Origin: DASUAL01 sp035763805
GTDB lineage: Bacteria > Gemmatimonadota > Gemmatimonadetes > Gemmatimonadales > GWC2-71-9
Direction of reading: 5' to 3'
DNA: 64,000 nt
NCBI GenBank assembly: GCA_035763805.1
Contig: DASUAL010000054.1
Location: 17,011 to 81,010 of the forward strand
The position numbers and the translations under genes were made by a program. Position 1 is the first letter of the stretch; every line of letters begins with the position of its first letter. The notes below the pieces were generated by a model. That model was not told the origin of the DNA, ran no database searches, and worked only from the letters and a program-made list of their open reading frames with translations. Below are positions 1-8,660 of the stretch, one piece after another.

Positions 1-1
1 G

Positions 2-1246
2 GCTCAAGCTCCCGCAACCTCAACGCCTCCGCAGGCGGTGCTCATCAAGGCGGGCCGCCTGATCGACGGCCGTTCCGACACCCCGCAGGCCAACGTCGGG
101 ATCCTGATCGACGGAGAGCGCATCAGGGCTGTCGGACCGCTGGCCCGCATTCAGACACAGGCCGGCGGCGCCCGGGTGGTCGACCTCTCTCAGATGACGG
201 TGCTGCCGGGCCTGATCGACACCCACACGCACCTGCTGCTCCAGGGCGACCCGACCGCCGAGTCCTACAACGCACAGCTTCTGTACCAGTCGATCCCGTA
301 TCGGGCCATCCTCGCGGCGCGCAACGCCCGGATCGCGCTCGAGCACGGATTCACGACGATCCGCGATCTCGAGACCGAAGGGGCGATGTACGCCGACGTG
401 GACGTGAAGCGGGCGGTGGACCGCGGCGAAGTCCCGGGCCCACGCATCTTCGCCTCGACGCGCGCCATGGCTCCGACCGGGATGTACCCGATCGTGTCGA
501 ACAACTGGGAGCTCGAGCTGCCGCACGGTGTTCAACCGGTGGACGGCGTCCAGAACGCGCGCCTGGCTGTACGCGAGCAGGTCGCGCGCGGTGCCGACTG
601 GATCAAGTACTACTCCGACCGTCGCTACTACTTCGGGCCGGACTCGGTGCTCCGCAGCTGGGTCAACTTCACCGACGACGAGGCGAGGGCGATCGTAGAC
701 GAGGCGCGCCGCCTCGGCCGCAAGGTCGCGGCTCACGGCGTCGGCTCGGACGGGATCGGGGCGGCGCTGCGCGCGGGGGCGCACACCATCGAGCACGGCC
801 ACGGAATGACGGACTCGCTAATGGACGTGCTGGTGGCGCGTGGGGTGTACTGGGTGCCCACCATCACCGTGGGGCTGTATGTGGCGGGCCCGCGCGGCGG
901 CGCTTGGCCGGCCATGGCGGAGCACCAGCGCCGAGCGTTCGCCCGGGCTCTCAAGAAGGGCGTCAAGATCGTGCTCGGGACGGACGCCGGGGGCTTTCCC
1001 TGGATGGAGCTGAATCAGGCGAAGGAGTTCGCGTACTACGTGCAGTACGGGATGACCCCGATGCAGGCGATCAAATCGGGCACGTCGCTCGCGGCCGAGC
1101 TTCTGAGCCGGCAGGACCTCGGCGTGATTGCGCCGGGGATGTCCGCCGACGTCGTGGCGGTGGCCGGCGATCCGCTGACGGACATCACGGAACTCCAGCG
1201 GGTCCGATTCGTCATGAAAGGCGGAACCGTTTACCTTTCGCCATAG
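2..1246 (+). CDS. exported amidohydrolase family protein (5' end outside window)
   Basis: Metal-dependent amidohydrolase of the imidazolonepropionase/prolidase-like group. Numbered from the first in-window start (GTG at 38), the metal motif DTHTH lies at about 61-65. It is followed by a lysine in ADWIKYY, the metal histidines in AAHGVG and TIEHGHG, and the catalytic aspartate in GTDAGG, all in family order. The frame stays open from base 2 to the GTG and reads AQAPATSTPPQA, which looks like the mature N-terminus after a signal peptide. The real start is therefore probably upstream of the window and the protein exported. The stop TAG overlaps the next gene's GTG by one base, so the two are translationally coupled. 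The substrate is unknown; the family includes exported dipeptidases and amide hydrolases. Confidence 0.85.
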   Translation, partial: AQAPATSTPPQAVLIKAGRLIDGRSDTPQANVGILIDGERIRAVGPLARIQTQAGGARVVDLSQMTVLPGLIDTHTHLLLQGDPTAESYNAQLLYQSIPYRAILAARNARIALEHGFTTIRDLETEGAMYADVDVKRAVDRGEVPGPRIFASTRAMAPTGMYPIVSNNWELELPHGVQPVDGVQNARLAVREQVARGADWIKYYSDRRYYFGPDSVLRSWVNFTDDEARAIVDEARRLGRKVAAHGVGSDGIGAALRAGAHTIEHGHGMTDSLMDVLVARGVYWVPTITVGLYVAGPRGGAWPAMAEHQRRAFARALKKGVKIVLGTDAGGFPWMELNQAKEFAYYVQYGMTPMQAIKSGTSLAAELLSRQDLGVIAPGMSADVVAVAGDPLTDITELQRVRFVMKGGTVYLSP

Positions 1247-3714
1247 TGCGGCGCGCGCTCCGGCTCGTTCTCGCTCTCTCGTTTTGCGCCGTCGGCCTCG
1301 GCACGGGGCAACTCGCCCCGCCCGGCACCGGCGGCGTTGCGGCATTGGCGGGTGCCCTGAAGCAGCTGGGCGCGAACAAGCGCGTGCTCGTGATCGGCGC
1401 CCATCCCGACGACGAGAACTCCGACTTCCTCGCGTACGTCTCCCGCGGACTCGGTGCCCAGGTCGCCTACCTCTCGCTGAGCCGCGGCGAAGGCGGCCAG
1501 AACCTCATCGGCCCGGAGCTGGGCCCCGAGCTCGGCGTCATCCGGACGGAAGAGCTGCTCGCCGCGCGCCGCGAAGACGGCGCCCGCCAGTTCTTCACGC
1601 GTGCCTACGACTTCGGCTTCTCCAAGACGGCAGAGGAAACGCTGCGCTTCTGGCCCCGGGACTCACTGCTCGCGGACCTGCTCGACGTGATCCGTCGGGT
1701 ACGGCCGCAAATCCTCGTGTCCATCTTCTCCGGGCTTCCGCGGGACGGGCACGGTCAGCACCAGCTCGCGGGAATCCTCGCGCGCCAGGCGTTCGACTTG
1801 CTGCGAGACTCGACCTGGGGACCCGTGAAGCTGTACCGCTCGAGTTCGTTCGACACCGCGGGCACGACGCTCACGCTCGACGCGGGTGTTCTCGACCCGG
1901 TCGTGGGACGGTCCTACCATCAGATCGCCATGGCGGGCCGCAGCCGCCACCGCTCTCAGGATATGGGGCAGCTCGAATCACCGGGGCCGTGGCCGCTCCG
2001 CTTAGCGCTCCTCGCGTCGCGAGAGCGGGGACGGGGGACGGGCGATGCGGACGCGCTGTTCGCCGGCGTGGACACAATACTCCGTGGGAGAGAGCGTTAC
2101 GTCGGCCTAATCGACTCGGCGCGCGCCCGACTCAACCCGTCCCGCCCCGCTGACGTGGTCCCGCTGCTCGCGCGCGCGCTGCGTGAGCTCGCCGAGTCGG
2201 ACACGGCGCAGCGAGACGTCTTGCACGGCGCGCTCGCCGCGGCGGCGGGCGTGGCAATCGACGGCATTGCGGACGACGGGATCGTGATCCCCGGGCAGCG
2301 GCTCCAGGTGGAGGTCAGCGTCTGGAACGCAGGCGACTCCACGATCGCGTTCGACGGCATCGACGTGAGCGCGCCGCCGGGCTGGGGTGTCGAACGGCTC
2401 GACGCCGCGAGCTCGCCCGTCGCGCCCGGGGCCGTCGCGACTCGCCGGCTCGTGTTCAGCGTCGCCGCGGACGCACCGCGCTCGCACGCCTACTTCCTCC
2501 GCCGGCCCCTCAAGGGGGAGCTGTATGACTGGACCGGCGTCCCCGCTGCCTGGCGGGGCCAGCCATTCGAGCCGGCGCTCCTGGAAGTCACGTTCCGCCT
2601 AGGGATCGGGGGCGCGCCCGTCACGCTGCGGCGCGAGGTCGTGTACCGCTACCGTGACGAGGGGATCGGCGAAGTCCGGCGGCCGATCTTCGTGACGCAG
2701 CCGTTCGACGTCACCGTCACTCCCGATCTCGTCGTGTGGCCCATCGACGGCTCGGCGGGCCACCCCCGAAACTTCACGATTACGGTGACGAGCCGGAACC
2801 GCGGGCCGACGGCCGCGCAGATCCTGCTCACCATGCCTGCCGGCTGGCAAGCGCCGCCGCCCGAGAGCCTGTCGTTCCAGCGCGAGGATGAGTCGAAGAG
2901 CGTCGTCGTCGCGCTGGCGCCGCCCGCGAACGTATTGCCGGGCTCACTCGAGCTGCGGGCGGCGGCGCTCGCCGGCGGGCGGAGGAGCGAAGGAGCTCTC
3001 ATCGTCATCGATTATCCGCACATCCGACCGCGGGCCGTGGCCCGTCCCTCCAGGAGCGAGATTCGTGCCGCGCGCATCTCGCTCCCGGTGCTCACGCGGG
3101 TGGGGTACGTCCGCGGCGCGTCGGACCGCGTGCCCGAGGCCCTGAAGGCGGTGGGTGTGCCGATCGACCTGCTGGACCCGGACAGCCTCGCCCGCGGCGA
3201 CCTGTCCCGCTACGATGCGATCGTGATCGGAAGTCGGGCGTACGAGACCGATCCGGCGCTCGTAGCGGGCAACGGGCGGCTGATCGACTATGCCCACGCC
3301 GGGGGTCTCGTGATCGTGCAGTACCAGCAGTACCCGTTCGTCACGGGCGATTTCGCGCCCTACAAGCTGTCGATCGCGCGGCCCCACGACCGCGTCACCG
3401 ACGAGGCCGCGCCCGTCACGCTGCTCGACCCGGCGAGCCCGGTCTTCCACATGCCCAACGAAATCGCCGCCGCCGACTGGCGGGGCTGGGTCCAGGAACG
3501 CGGCCTGTATTTCGCCCGTCAGTGGGACTCCACGTACGCCCCGCTGCTCGAGACGCACGATCCCGGCGGCGCGCCGCTCACCGGCGGCCTGCTCGTCGCC
3601 CCGCTGGGCCGTGGAACCTACGTCTACTCGGGGCTGAGCTTCTTTCGGCAGCTGCCCGCGGGAGTCCCGGGCGCCTATCGGCTGTTTGCGAACCTGCTGG
3701 CGCTCCGTCGGTAA
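1246..3714 (+). CDS. secreted PIG-L/LmbE-like deacetylase with NEW3-like and amidotransferase-like C-terminal domains
   Basis: A protein of 822 residues. The GTG at 1246 shares its G with the upstream stop and gives a clear signal peptide (MRRALRLVLALSFCAVGLG). The zinc-dependent N-acetylglucosaminyl deacetylase motif AHPDDE is at residues 52-57, followed by RGEGGQN and the downstream GHGQH histidines. The middle part (about 330-620) looks like repeated Ig-like/NEW3 beta domains. The C-terminal 200 residues (RVGYVRGASDRVPEAL onward) resemble the class-I amidotransferase-like fold found in related secreted proteins. The predicted role is removal of acetyl groups from amino-sugar or mycothiol-like substrates outside the cytoplasm; the substrate cannot be read from sequence. 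A short GGGGACG tandem tract lies near 2025-2045 inside the gene. Confidence 0.85.
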   Translation: MRRALRLVLALSFCAVGLGTGQLAPPGTGGVAALAGALKQLGANKRVLVIGAHPDDENSDFLAYVSRGLGAQVAYLSLSRGEGGQNLIGPELGPELGVIRTEELLAARREDGARQFFTRAYDFGFSKTAEETLRFWPRDSLLADLLDVIRRVRPQILVSIFSGLPRDGHGQHQLAGILARQAFDLLRDSTWGPVKLYRSSSFDTAGTTLTLDAGVLDPVVGRSYHQIAMAGRSRHRSQDMGQLESPGPWPLRLALLASRERGRGTGDADALFAGVDTILRGRERYVGLIDSARARLNPSRPADVVPLLARALRELAESDTAQRDVLHGALAAAAGVAIDGIADDGIVIPGQRLQVEVSVWNAGDSTIAFDGIDVSAPPGWGVERLDAASSPVAPGAVATRRLVFSVAADAPRSHAYFLRRPLKGELYDWTGVPAAWRGQPFEPALLEVTFRLGIGGAPVTLRREVVYRYRDEGIGEVRRPIFVTQPFDVTVTPDLVVWPIDGSAGHPRNFTITVTSRNRGPTAAQILLTMPAGWQAPPPESLSFQREDESKSVVVALAPPANVLPGSLELRAAALAGGRRSEGALIVIDYPHIRPRAVARPSRSEIRAARISLPVLTRVGYVRGASDRVPEALKAVGVPIDLLDPDSLARGDLSRYDAIVIGSRAYETDPALVAGNGRLIDYAHAGGLVIVQYQQYPFVTGDFAPYKLSIARPHDRVTDEAAPVTLLDPASPVFHMPNEIAAADWRGWVQERGLYFARQWDSTYAPLLETHDPGGAPLTGGLLVAPLGRGTYVYSGLSFFRQLPAGVPGAYRLFANLLALRR

Positions 3715-3717
3715 CCC

Positions 3718-3836
3718 AATGCGGAATGTGGAGTGCGGAGTGCGGAATGCACCGAGCGACCGTCGAGTCTCGAGGCTAGCACCGACGATCGGACCCGCGC
3801 CTTCCATTCCGCGTTCCGCACTCCGAATTCCGCAAT
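3718..3836. repeat. heptamer inverted-repeat element A (GCGGAAT family)
   Basis: The left arm 3718-3750 is a run of imperfect GCGGAAT/GTGGAGT heptamers. The right arm 3806-3836 is the complementary ATTCCGC run, and about 55 bases lie between them. Related elements are at 24519-24612, 32350-32458 and 59427-59526. The spacer end (gcgccttccattccgc) resembles the spacers of the other copies. The element fills the space between the deacetylase stop and the following lipoprotein gene and obscures that gene's start codon. It can fold into a long hairpin. Confidence 0.85.
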
Positions 3837-4852
3837 GGCTCGCGGGCGGCGTGGCGCTCGCCCTGCTCGCCAGCTGTGGGGGCGACCGGAGAACGCCGTT
3901 AGTCGTGTACAGCCCCCACGGCCGCGATCTCTTGACGTTACTCGAGCGTCGCTTCGAACAACTCTATCCCGACGTCGATGTCCGCTGGCTCGACATGGGG
4001 TCGCAGGAGGTGTACGAGCGGCTCCGCTCGGAGCGGGCGAATCCCCAGGCGGACGTGTGGTTCGGAGGGCCGGCGACGATCTTCGCGCGCGGCGTGCGCG
4101 ACTCCTTGCTCGAGCCGTTCCGGCCCAGCTGGGCGGGGGCGATCGATCCGCACGGGCGCGGGCCCGGCGACCTCTACTTCGCGGCGTACGAGACGCCGGC
4201 GGTCATCGTCTATGCCGAGCGGGCGGTGAGGCCCGAGGAGGCGCCGCAGGATTGGGACGAGCTGCTCGGCCCGACGTGGAAAGGAAAGGTGCTGATCCGC
4301 GACCCGCTCGCGAGCGGCACGATGCGCGCGGTGTGGGGAATGATCATCGAGCGCGGCCTCAAACAGACGGGAGACACCGGTGCCGGGTTCCAATGGCTGC
4401 GACGCCTCGACGCGCAGACCAAGGAGTACGTGCTGACCGGCACGCTCCTCGACCAGAAGATCGTGCGTCAGGAGGGGCTCGTGACGATCTGGGACCTCCC
4501 CGACATCCTGCTGAGTCGCCGCGACGGCCTGCCGCTCGGATACCTCTTCGCGAAGAGCGGCACACCGGTCATCGAGGACGCGATCGGCGTGGTGCGTGGC
4601 GCGCGCCGTCGCGAGTGGGCACGCGCCTTCGTGGAGTACGCCGGCGGTATGGAGGCTCAGCTGCTCGCGACCCGGGAAGCCTATCGCCTGCCCGCACGGC
4701 TCGATCTGCCGGCGGATTCGCTGCCCCCGTGGGCGCGCGAGGTGCGGCGCGTGATGCAGGCGGCGGACGTGGATTGGGACGTGCTCGCCGAGCGCGGCGC
4801 CGAGTGGATGCGCTACTGGGACCAGAACGTCAGGGGGAAAGGGCGGCCGTGA
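3719..4852 (+). CDS. Fe3+/thiamine-type ABC transporter substrate-binding lipoprotein
   Basis: Periplasmic binding protein of the iron(III)/thiamine/spermidine-type family. LVVYSPHGRDLL opens the mature domain, and QADVWFGGPA, WDELLGPTWKGKVLIRDP and VLTGTLLDQKIVRQEG are typical core segments. A lipoprotein signal (WLAGGVALALLASC) immediately precedes it. The start is uncertain: no ATG, GTG or TTG lies close before the signal peptide, and the nearest in-frame ATG (3719) is inside repeat element A. This start would add an odd N-terminal tail encoded by the repeat. The repeat may have displaced the original start or supplied a new one. The stop overlaps the GTG of the ATPase gene, so it heads an importer operon. 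The substrate could be iron or thiamine; sequence alone does not decide. Confidence 0.8.
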   Translation: MRNVECGVRNAPSDRRVSRLAPTIGPAPSIPRSALRIPQWLAGGVALALLASCGGDRRTPLVVYSPHGRDLLTLLERRFEQLYPDVDVRWLDMGSQEVYERLRSERANPQADVWFGGPATIFARGVRDSLLEPFRPSWAGAIDPHGRGPGDLYFAAYETPAVIVYAERAVRPEEAPQDWDELLGPTWKGKVLIRDPLASGTMRAVWGMIIERGLKQTGDTGAGFQWLRRLDAQTKEYVLTGTLLDQKIVRQEGLVTIWDLPDILLSRRDGLPLGYLFAKSGTPVIEDAIGVVRGARRREWARAFVEYAGGMEAQLLATREAYRLPARLDLPADSLPPWAREVRRVMQAADVDWDVLAERGAEWMRYWDQNVRGKGRP

Positions 4853-5820
4853 GCTTCGTGACGCTGGACCGCCTGCACAAACAGTGGTCGCACACCGTGT
4901 CGGTGGGGCCGGTCGCGCTCGAGATCGCGCGCGGGGAGATCGTAGCGCTGCTCGGGCCGTCGGGCAGCGGCAAGACGACCATCCTCCGCCTGCTCGCCGG
5001 GTTCGAGACGCCCGACGCGGGGCGCCTCGTGATCGACGGGGAGGACGTCACCGCGCTACCACCCGCGCGCCGCCGCTGCGGGATGGTGTTTCAGCATTAC
5101 GCGCTGTTCCCGCATCTCGACGTCGGCGAGAACGTCGCCTTCGGACTACGGGGAAGAGGGAAGGGGGAACGGGGAAAGGTGGCCGAGGTCCTGGCCCTCG
5201 TGGATCTCGCCGGCTTCGAGCGCCGCAAGCCGCACGAGCTGTCCGGCGGCCAGCAGCAGCGCGTGGCGCTCGCCCGCGCGCTCGCGCCGGAGCCGCGCGT
5301 GCTGCTGCTCGACGAGCCGCTTTCGAACCTCGACCCGGCGCTGCGCGAGCGCACCCGCCGCGAGCTCCGCGCCCTGATCCAGCGCGTGGGGATCACGACC
5401 GTGTTCGTCACCCACGAGCAGGAGGAGGCGTTCGAGCTGGGCGACCGCGTCGCCGTCCTGAACCAGGGCCGCCTCGAGCAGGTCGGCGCGCCGGACGAGC
5501 TGTACGAGCGGCCGGCGAGCCTGTTCGTCGCCACGTTCGTCGGTCGCGCCAACGTGCTGCGGGGTGCGACGGCGCGAGCCCTGGGCGGGCGCGACGGCCA
5601 GGCGCTCGTCGTGCGGCCCGAGCGCTTGCGGTTCGCGGACGGCGGCCTTCCGGCGATCGTCAGGGAGCGCCGCTACACCGGCGCGGCGGCGTTCTATCAG
5701 ATCGAGACCGAGCGGGGCGAGCGACTCGAGGTCCTGGCCGGGCCCGACGCCGCCCGGGTGGGTGACTGCGTGTACGTCGAGGCCGCGAGGGTGATGACCT
5801 TCCCGGAGGTGCGGGAGTGA
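4849..5820 (+). CDS. ABC transporter ATPase (FbpC/PotA type)
   Basis: A 323-residue ATPase that energises the importer encoded on both sides. Walker A GPSGSGKT is at residues 36-43, followed by the Q-loop (VFQHYALFPHLDV), signature LSGGQQQR, Walker B VLLLDEPLSN and the switch histidine (VFVTHEQEEAF). A TOBE-like C-terminal domain runs from about 240. The GTG at 4849 overlaps the upstream stop (GTGA), and its own stop overlaps the permease start. Residues about 101-110 (RGRGKGERGK) are encoded by four tandem GGGGAAG-type heptamers (5150-5177). They sit in the loop after NVAFGLR, where related proteins have variable short insertions. Confidence 0.92.
   Translation: MSFVTLDRLHKQWSHTVSVGPVALEIARGEIVALLGPSGSGKTTILRLLAGFETPDAGRLVIDGEDVTALPPARRRCGMVFQHYALFPHLDVGENVAFGLRGRGKGERGKVAEVLALVDLAGFERRKPHELSGGQQQRVALARALAPEPRVLLLDEPLSNLDPALRERTRRELRALIQRVGITTVFVTHEQEEAFELGDRVAVLNQGRLEQVGAPDELYERPASLFVATFVGRANVLRGATARALGGRDGQALVVRPERLRFADGGLPAIVRERRYTGAAAFYQIETERGERLEVLAGPDAARVGDCVYVEAARVMTFPEVRE
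5150..5177. repeat. four tandem GGGGAAG-type heptamers inside the ABC ATPase gene
   Basis: Consecutive 7-base units ggggaag, agggaag, ggggaac and ggggaaa are read in frame as part of a basic Gly/Arg/Lys loop. The flanking frame is intact. It is the same period as the intergenic heptamer elements but a different unit sequence. Confidence 0.6.
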
Positions 5821-7436
5821 GCCGCGCCCTCGCGCCGCTCGCGTTCACGCTGCTGCTCGCGTGGCTGGTGCTCTATCCGATCCTCATCGTCGTCGAGGGT
5901 GCCGCGCGGCCGGACGCGCTCGTGGCGTTCGCGTCGCGGCCCGGCGAGTGGGCGGCGCTCTGGGCGAGCGTCTGGATCTCCGTCGCGAGCGTCGGGCTCG
6001 CGGCGGCGATCGGCGTGCCGCTCGCCTTCCTGTTCGAGTGGCTCGAGTTTCCCGGGCGCAAGACCTTGGGCTCGCTCATCGCGCTGCCTGCCGTACTGCC
6101 GCCGTTCGTCGGCGTGATCGCCTTCCTGTTTCTCTACGGCGAGTCCGGGTTCGTGGCGCGAGCGGTTCAGGCGCTGCTCGGACTGAACCAGGCGCCGTGG
6201 CGGCTCCAGGGAGCCGGGGCGATCCTGCTGGTTCACGCGTACTCGATGTACGTGTACTTCTACCTCTTGACGCGCGCAGGGCTCGCGAAGCTCGACGCGT
6301 CGCTGGTCGAGGCGGCGCAGGCGCTGGGCGCGGGGGCTTGGACGGCGCTCTCCCGCGTGACGCTGCCGCTGCTCCGCCCATCGCTCGCGGGGGCGGGACT
6401 GCTCGTTTTCATGACGGCGCTCGGCTCGTTCAGCGCCCCGTACGTGTTCGGCGGCGGGTTCCGCGTGATGACGACGCAGATCCTCGCTACGAAACTCAAC
6501 GGGGAGCTGCCCCTCGCGATGGTCGAGACGGTCGCGCTCGCGCTCGTCGCCTTCGTCGGCTTGGCCGTGCTGCGTCGCACCGAGGGCGCCGATCCGCTCA
6601 CCGCCCTCGGGAAGGGCACCGCGCCGCGCCGCCGGCCGATCCGGCGGGCCGGCGTGCGCACGCTCGCGACCGGCGCGGGGTGGCTGTTCGCGGTGGTGCT
6701 GCTCCTGCCGCATCTCACGCTCGCGCTGGTGTCCCTGGTTCCCTACGGCAGCTGGACGACCGAAGCGGTGCCGCCGGTGCTCTCCGTGGTGAACTATCAG
6801 CGTCTGTTCGGCGAGCCGGAGCGGCTGCGGCCGCTCGTGAATTCGTTCTGGATGGCCGCCGCCAGTACGTTCGCAGCGGTCGTTCTGGCGCTGGTCGCGG
6901 GCGAGCTCGTCGGGCGGCGGCGCCCGTGGCGGTTCCGCGGGCCGATCGAGGGGCTGGTGGCGCTTCCCTGGGCGTTACCGGGAACCGTGTTCGCCATCGC
7001 GCTCGCGACGACGTTCAGCGCGCACGACCCGCTGACGCTGCGCTGGGTGCTCGTGGGGACGGTGGTGCTCCTGCCGCTTGCCTACCTGGTGCGCAATCTG
7101 CCGATCACCGGCCGCGCGGTGCTGGCGGGGTACCGGCAGCTCGACCCCGCGCTTGAGGAGGCGGCGGCGAGCCTTGGCGCAGGACGCTGGGCGACCTTGC
7201 GCCGTGTCACGCTCCCCCTCCTGAAGCCGGCCCTCGCCGCTGGGGCGAGCCTCGCCTTCGTCGCCGCGCTGGGGGACTTCGTGACGTCCATCGTGCTCTA
7301 CACGTATGACAATCGGCCGATCTCGATCGAGATCATGTCGAGCTTGCGCCTCTCGGAGCTGGGCGTGGCGGCGGCCTTCGGCGTGATCCTGATGGTCGTG
7401 AGCGCGCTCGTGCTCGGGCTGGGAGCGAGACGATGA
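5817..7436 (+). CDS. ABC transporter permease, fused double-domain (FbpB/ThiP type)
   Basis: A 539-residue inner-membrane permease made of two homologous halves, as in FbpB and ThiP. Each half has about six hydrophobic segments and an EAA-type coupling loop: VEAAQALGAGAWTALSRVTLPLLRPS in the first and EEAAASLGAGRWATLRRVTLPLLKPA in the second. The two copies are clearly alike, which supports internal duplication. The GTG at 5817 overlaps the ATPase stop (GTGA), and the stop overlaps the following MFS gene (ATGA). With the lipoprotein and ATPase it completes a binding-protein-dependent importer for ferric iron, thiamine or a similar small solute. Confidence 0.92.
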   Translation: MSRALAPLAFTLLLAWLVLYPILIVVEGAARPDALVAFASRPGEWAALWASVWISVASVGLAAAIGVPLAFLFEWLEFPGRKTLGSLIALPAVLPPFVGVIAFLFLYGESGFVARAVQALLGLNQAPWRLQGAGAILLVHAYSMYVYFYLLTRAGLAKLDASLVEAAQALGAGAWTALSRVTLPLLRPSLAGAGLLVFMTALGSFSAPYVFGGGFRVMTTQILATKLNGELPLAMVETVALALVAFVGLAVLRRTEGADPLTALGKGTAPRRRPIRRAGVRTLATGAGWLFAVVLLLPHLTLALVSLVPYGSWTTEAVPPVLSVVNYQRLFGEPERLRPLVNSFWMAAASTFAAVVLALVAGELVGRRRPWRFRGPIEGLVALPWALPGTVFAIALATTFSAHDPLTLRWVLVGTVVLLPLAYLVRNLPITGRAVLAGYRQLDPALEEAAASLGAGRWATLRRVTLPLLKPALAAGASLAFVAALGDFVTSIVLYTYDNRPISIEIMSSLRLSELGVAAAFGVILMVVSALVLGLGARR

Positions 7437-8641
7437 AGCGGCTGTCCGTCCTCATGGCTGTCGCCTTCATCGACATGATCGGGTTGATGATGGTGTTTCC
7501 CCTGCTGCCGCTCTACGCCCAGCGGATGCAGGCGGACCCAGCCACGATCGGCGTCCTGAGCGCGTCCTTTCCGATCGCGCAGCTCGCGGCCTCGCCGGTG
7601 TGGGGTCGGGTGTCGGACCGCTACGGTCGCCGGCCGGCGCTCCTCGCGGGCCTGACGGCGTCGGCCGTCGCCTATGTCGTTTTCGGCTTCGCCGCCACCC
7701 TGTCGCTCCTGTTTGTGTCGCGGTTCGTGCAGGGGTTGGGCGGGGGCACCACCGGCGTGGCCCAGGCCTACGTCGCCGACACCATGGCGCCCCACGAGCG
7801 GGCCAAGGCGCTTGGATGGCTGTCGGCGGCAACGAGCCTGGGCGTGATCGTGGGCCCTGCCCTCGGCTCGATCGCGGCTGGCTGGGGCGAGGCGGGACCC
7901 GGCCTCCTCGCGGCCGGACTGTGCGTGCTCAACGCGGGGTTCGCGTGGAAGTGGCTCCCTGAATCGCGGGTGCTCCAGTCGCACCTGACGACGCCGAGCG
8001 GTCGTCACGTGCCGTTAGAGCCGCGCCCAGTGCGCGAGGCGATGTGGGAGGTCGTCCGCCATCCGCGCCGGCCGGTCGCCCATCTCATCTGGATCTACGC
8101 GGTGGCCATGCTCGCCTACAACGCCACGCCGCCGGTGTTCGCGCTGTACTTGTCGTGGCGCTTTGGGATCACCGAGCAGAACATCGGCTACTTCTTTCTC
8201 GTCTTCGGCGGCGTCGGCGTACTGATGCGCGCGTTGGTCGTGGGTTGGTTCAACCATCGCTTCGGCGAGGTGCGCACCATGCGCCTCGGCGCCGCGCTTT
8301 ACGGGCTGGGATACGCGCTGCTGCCGCTCGCCGTTTCCGTGCCCGCGTTCCTGGTGTATCAAACGCTGCTCCCGCTCGGGACGGCGCTGCTCTTTCCGGC
8401 AAATTCGGCCCTCGTGAGCCACCGGGCCAGCCAGCACGAGTTCGGGCTCATGATGGGCGTGCAGCAGGCGCTGCGTGGGGTGGCCAGCGTCATCGGACCG
8501 ATCTGGGCCGGCTTCGCCTATCAGCACATGGGGCGGAGCGTGCCGTTCTTCGCCTGCGCCGTGATCATCGCCCTGGCCTTGCTGATGGCGACGCGCGTGC
8601 CGCGCGGGGAGCCGCTGCGGGCCACCGCCGAGGCGGTCTGA
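7433..8641 (+). CDS. MFS transporter
   Basis: A 402-residue major facilitator with about twelve membrane segments. It shows the loop 2-3 signature GRVSDRYGRRPALL, the motif FVQGLGGGTTGVAQAYVADTMAPHERAKALG typical of drug:H+ antiporters (TetA/Bmr-like), and GPALGSIAAGWG. It starts with an ATGA overlap on the permease gene, so it is the last member of the importer operon. The pairing could mean export of a chelator or of surplus substrate, but that is inference from position only. The substrate is unknown. Confidence 0.88.
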   Translation: MKRLSVLMAVAFIDMIGLMMVFPLLPLYAQRMQADPATIGVLSASFPIAQLAASPVWGRVSDRYGRRPALLAGLTASAVAYVVFGFAATLSLLFVSRFVQGLGGGTTGVAQAYVADTMAPHERAKALGWLSAATSLGVIVGPALGSIAAGWGEAGPGLLAAGLCVLNAGFAWKWLPESRVLQSHLTTPSGRHVPLEPRPVREAMWEVVRHPRRPVAHLIWIYAVAMLAYNATPPVFALYLSWRFGITEQNIGYFFLVFGGVGVLMRALVVGWFNHRFGEVRTMRLGAALYGLGYALLPLAVSVPAFLVYQTLLPLGTALLFPANSALVSHRASQHEFGLMMGVQQALRGVASVIGPIWAGFAYQHMGRSVPFFACAVIIALALLMATRVPRGEPLRATAEAV

Positions 8642-8660
8642 CCGTCGTTACCTTTCTGCC

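Noticed and set aside
904..1245. Upstream extension of the deacetylase reading frame
   Set aside because: It overlaps the amidohydrolase gene in another frame. The GTG at 1246 begins a clear signal peptide and is coupled to the upstream stop.
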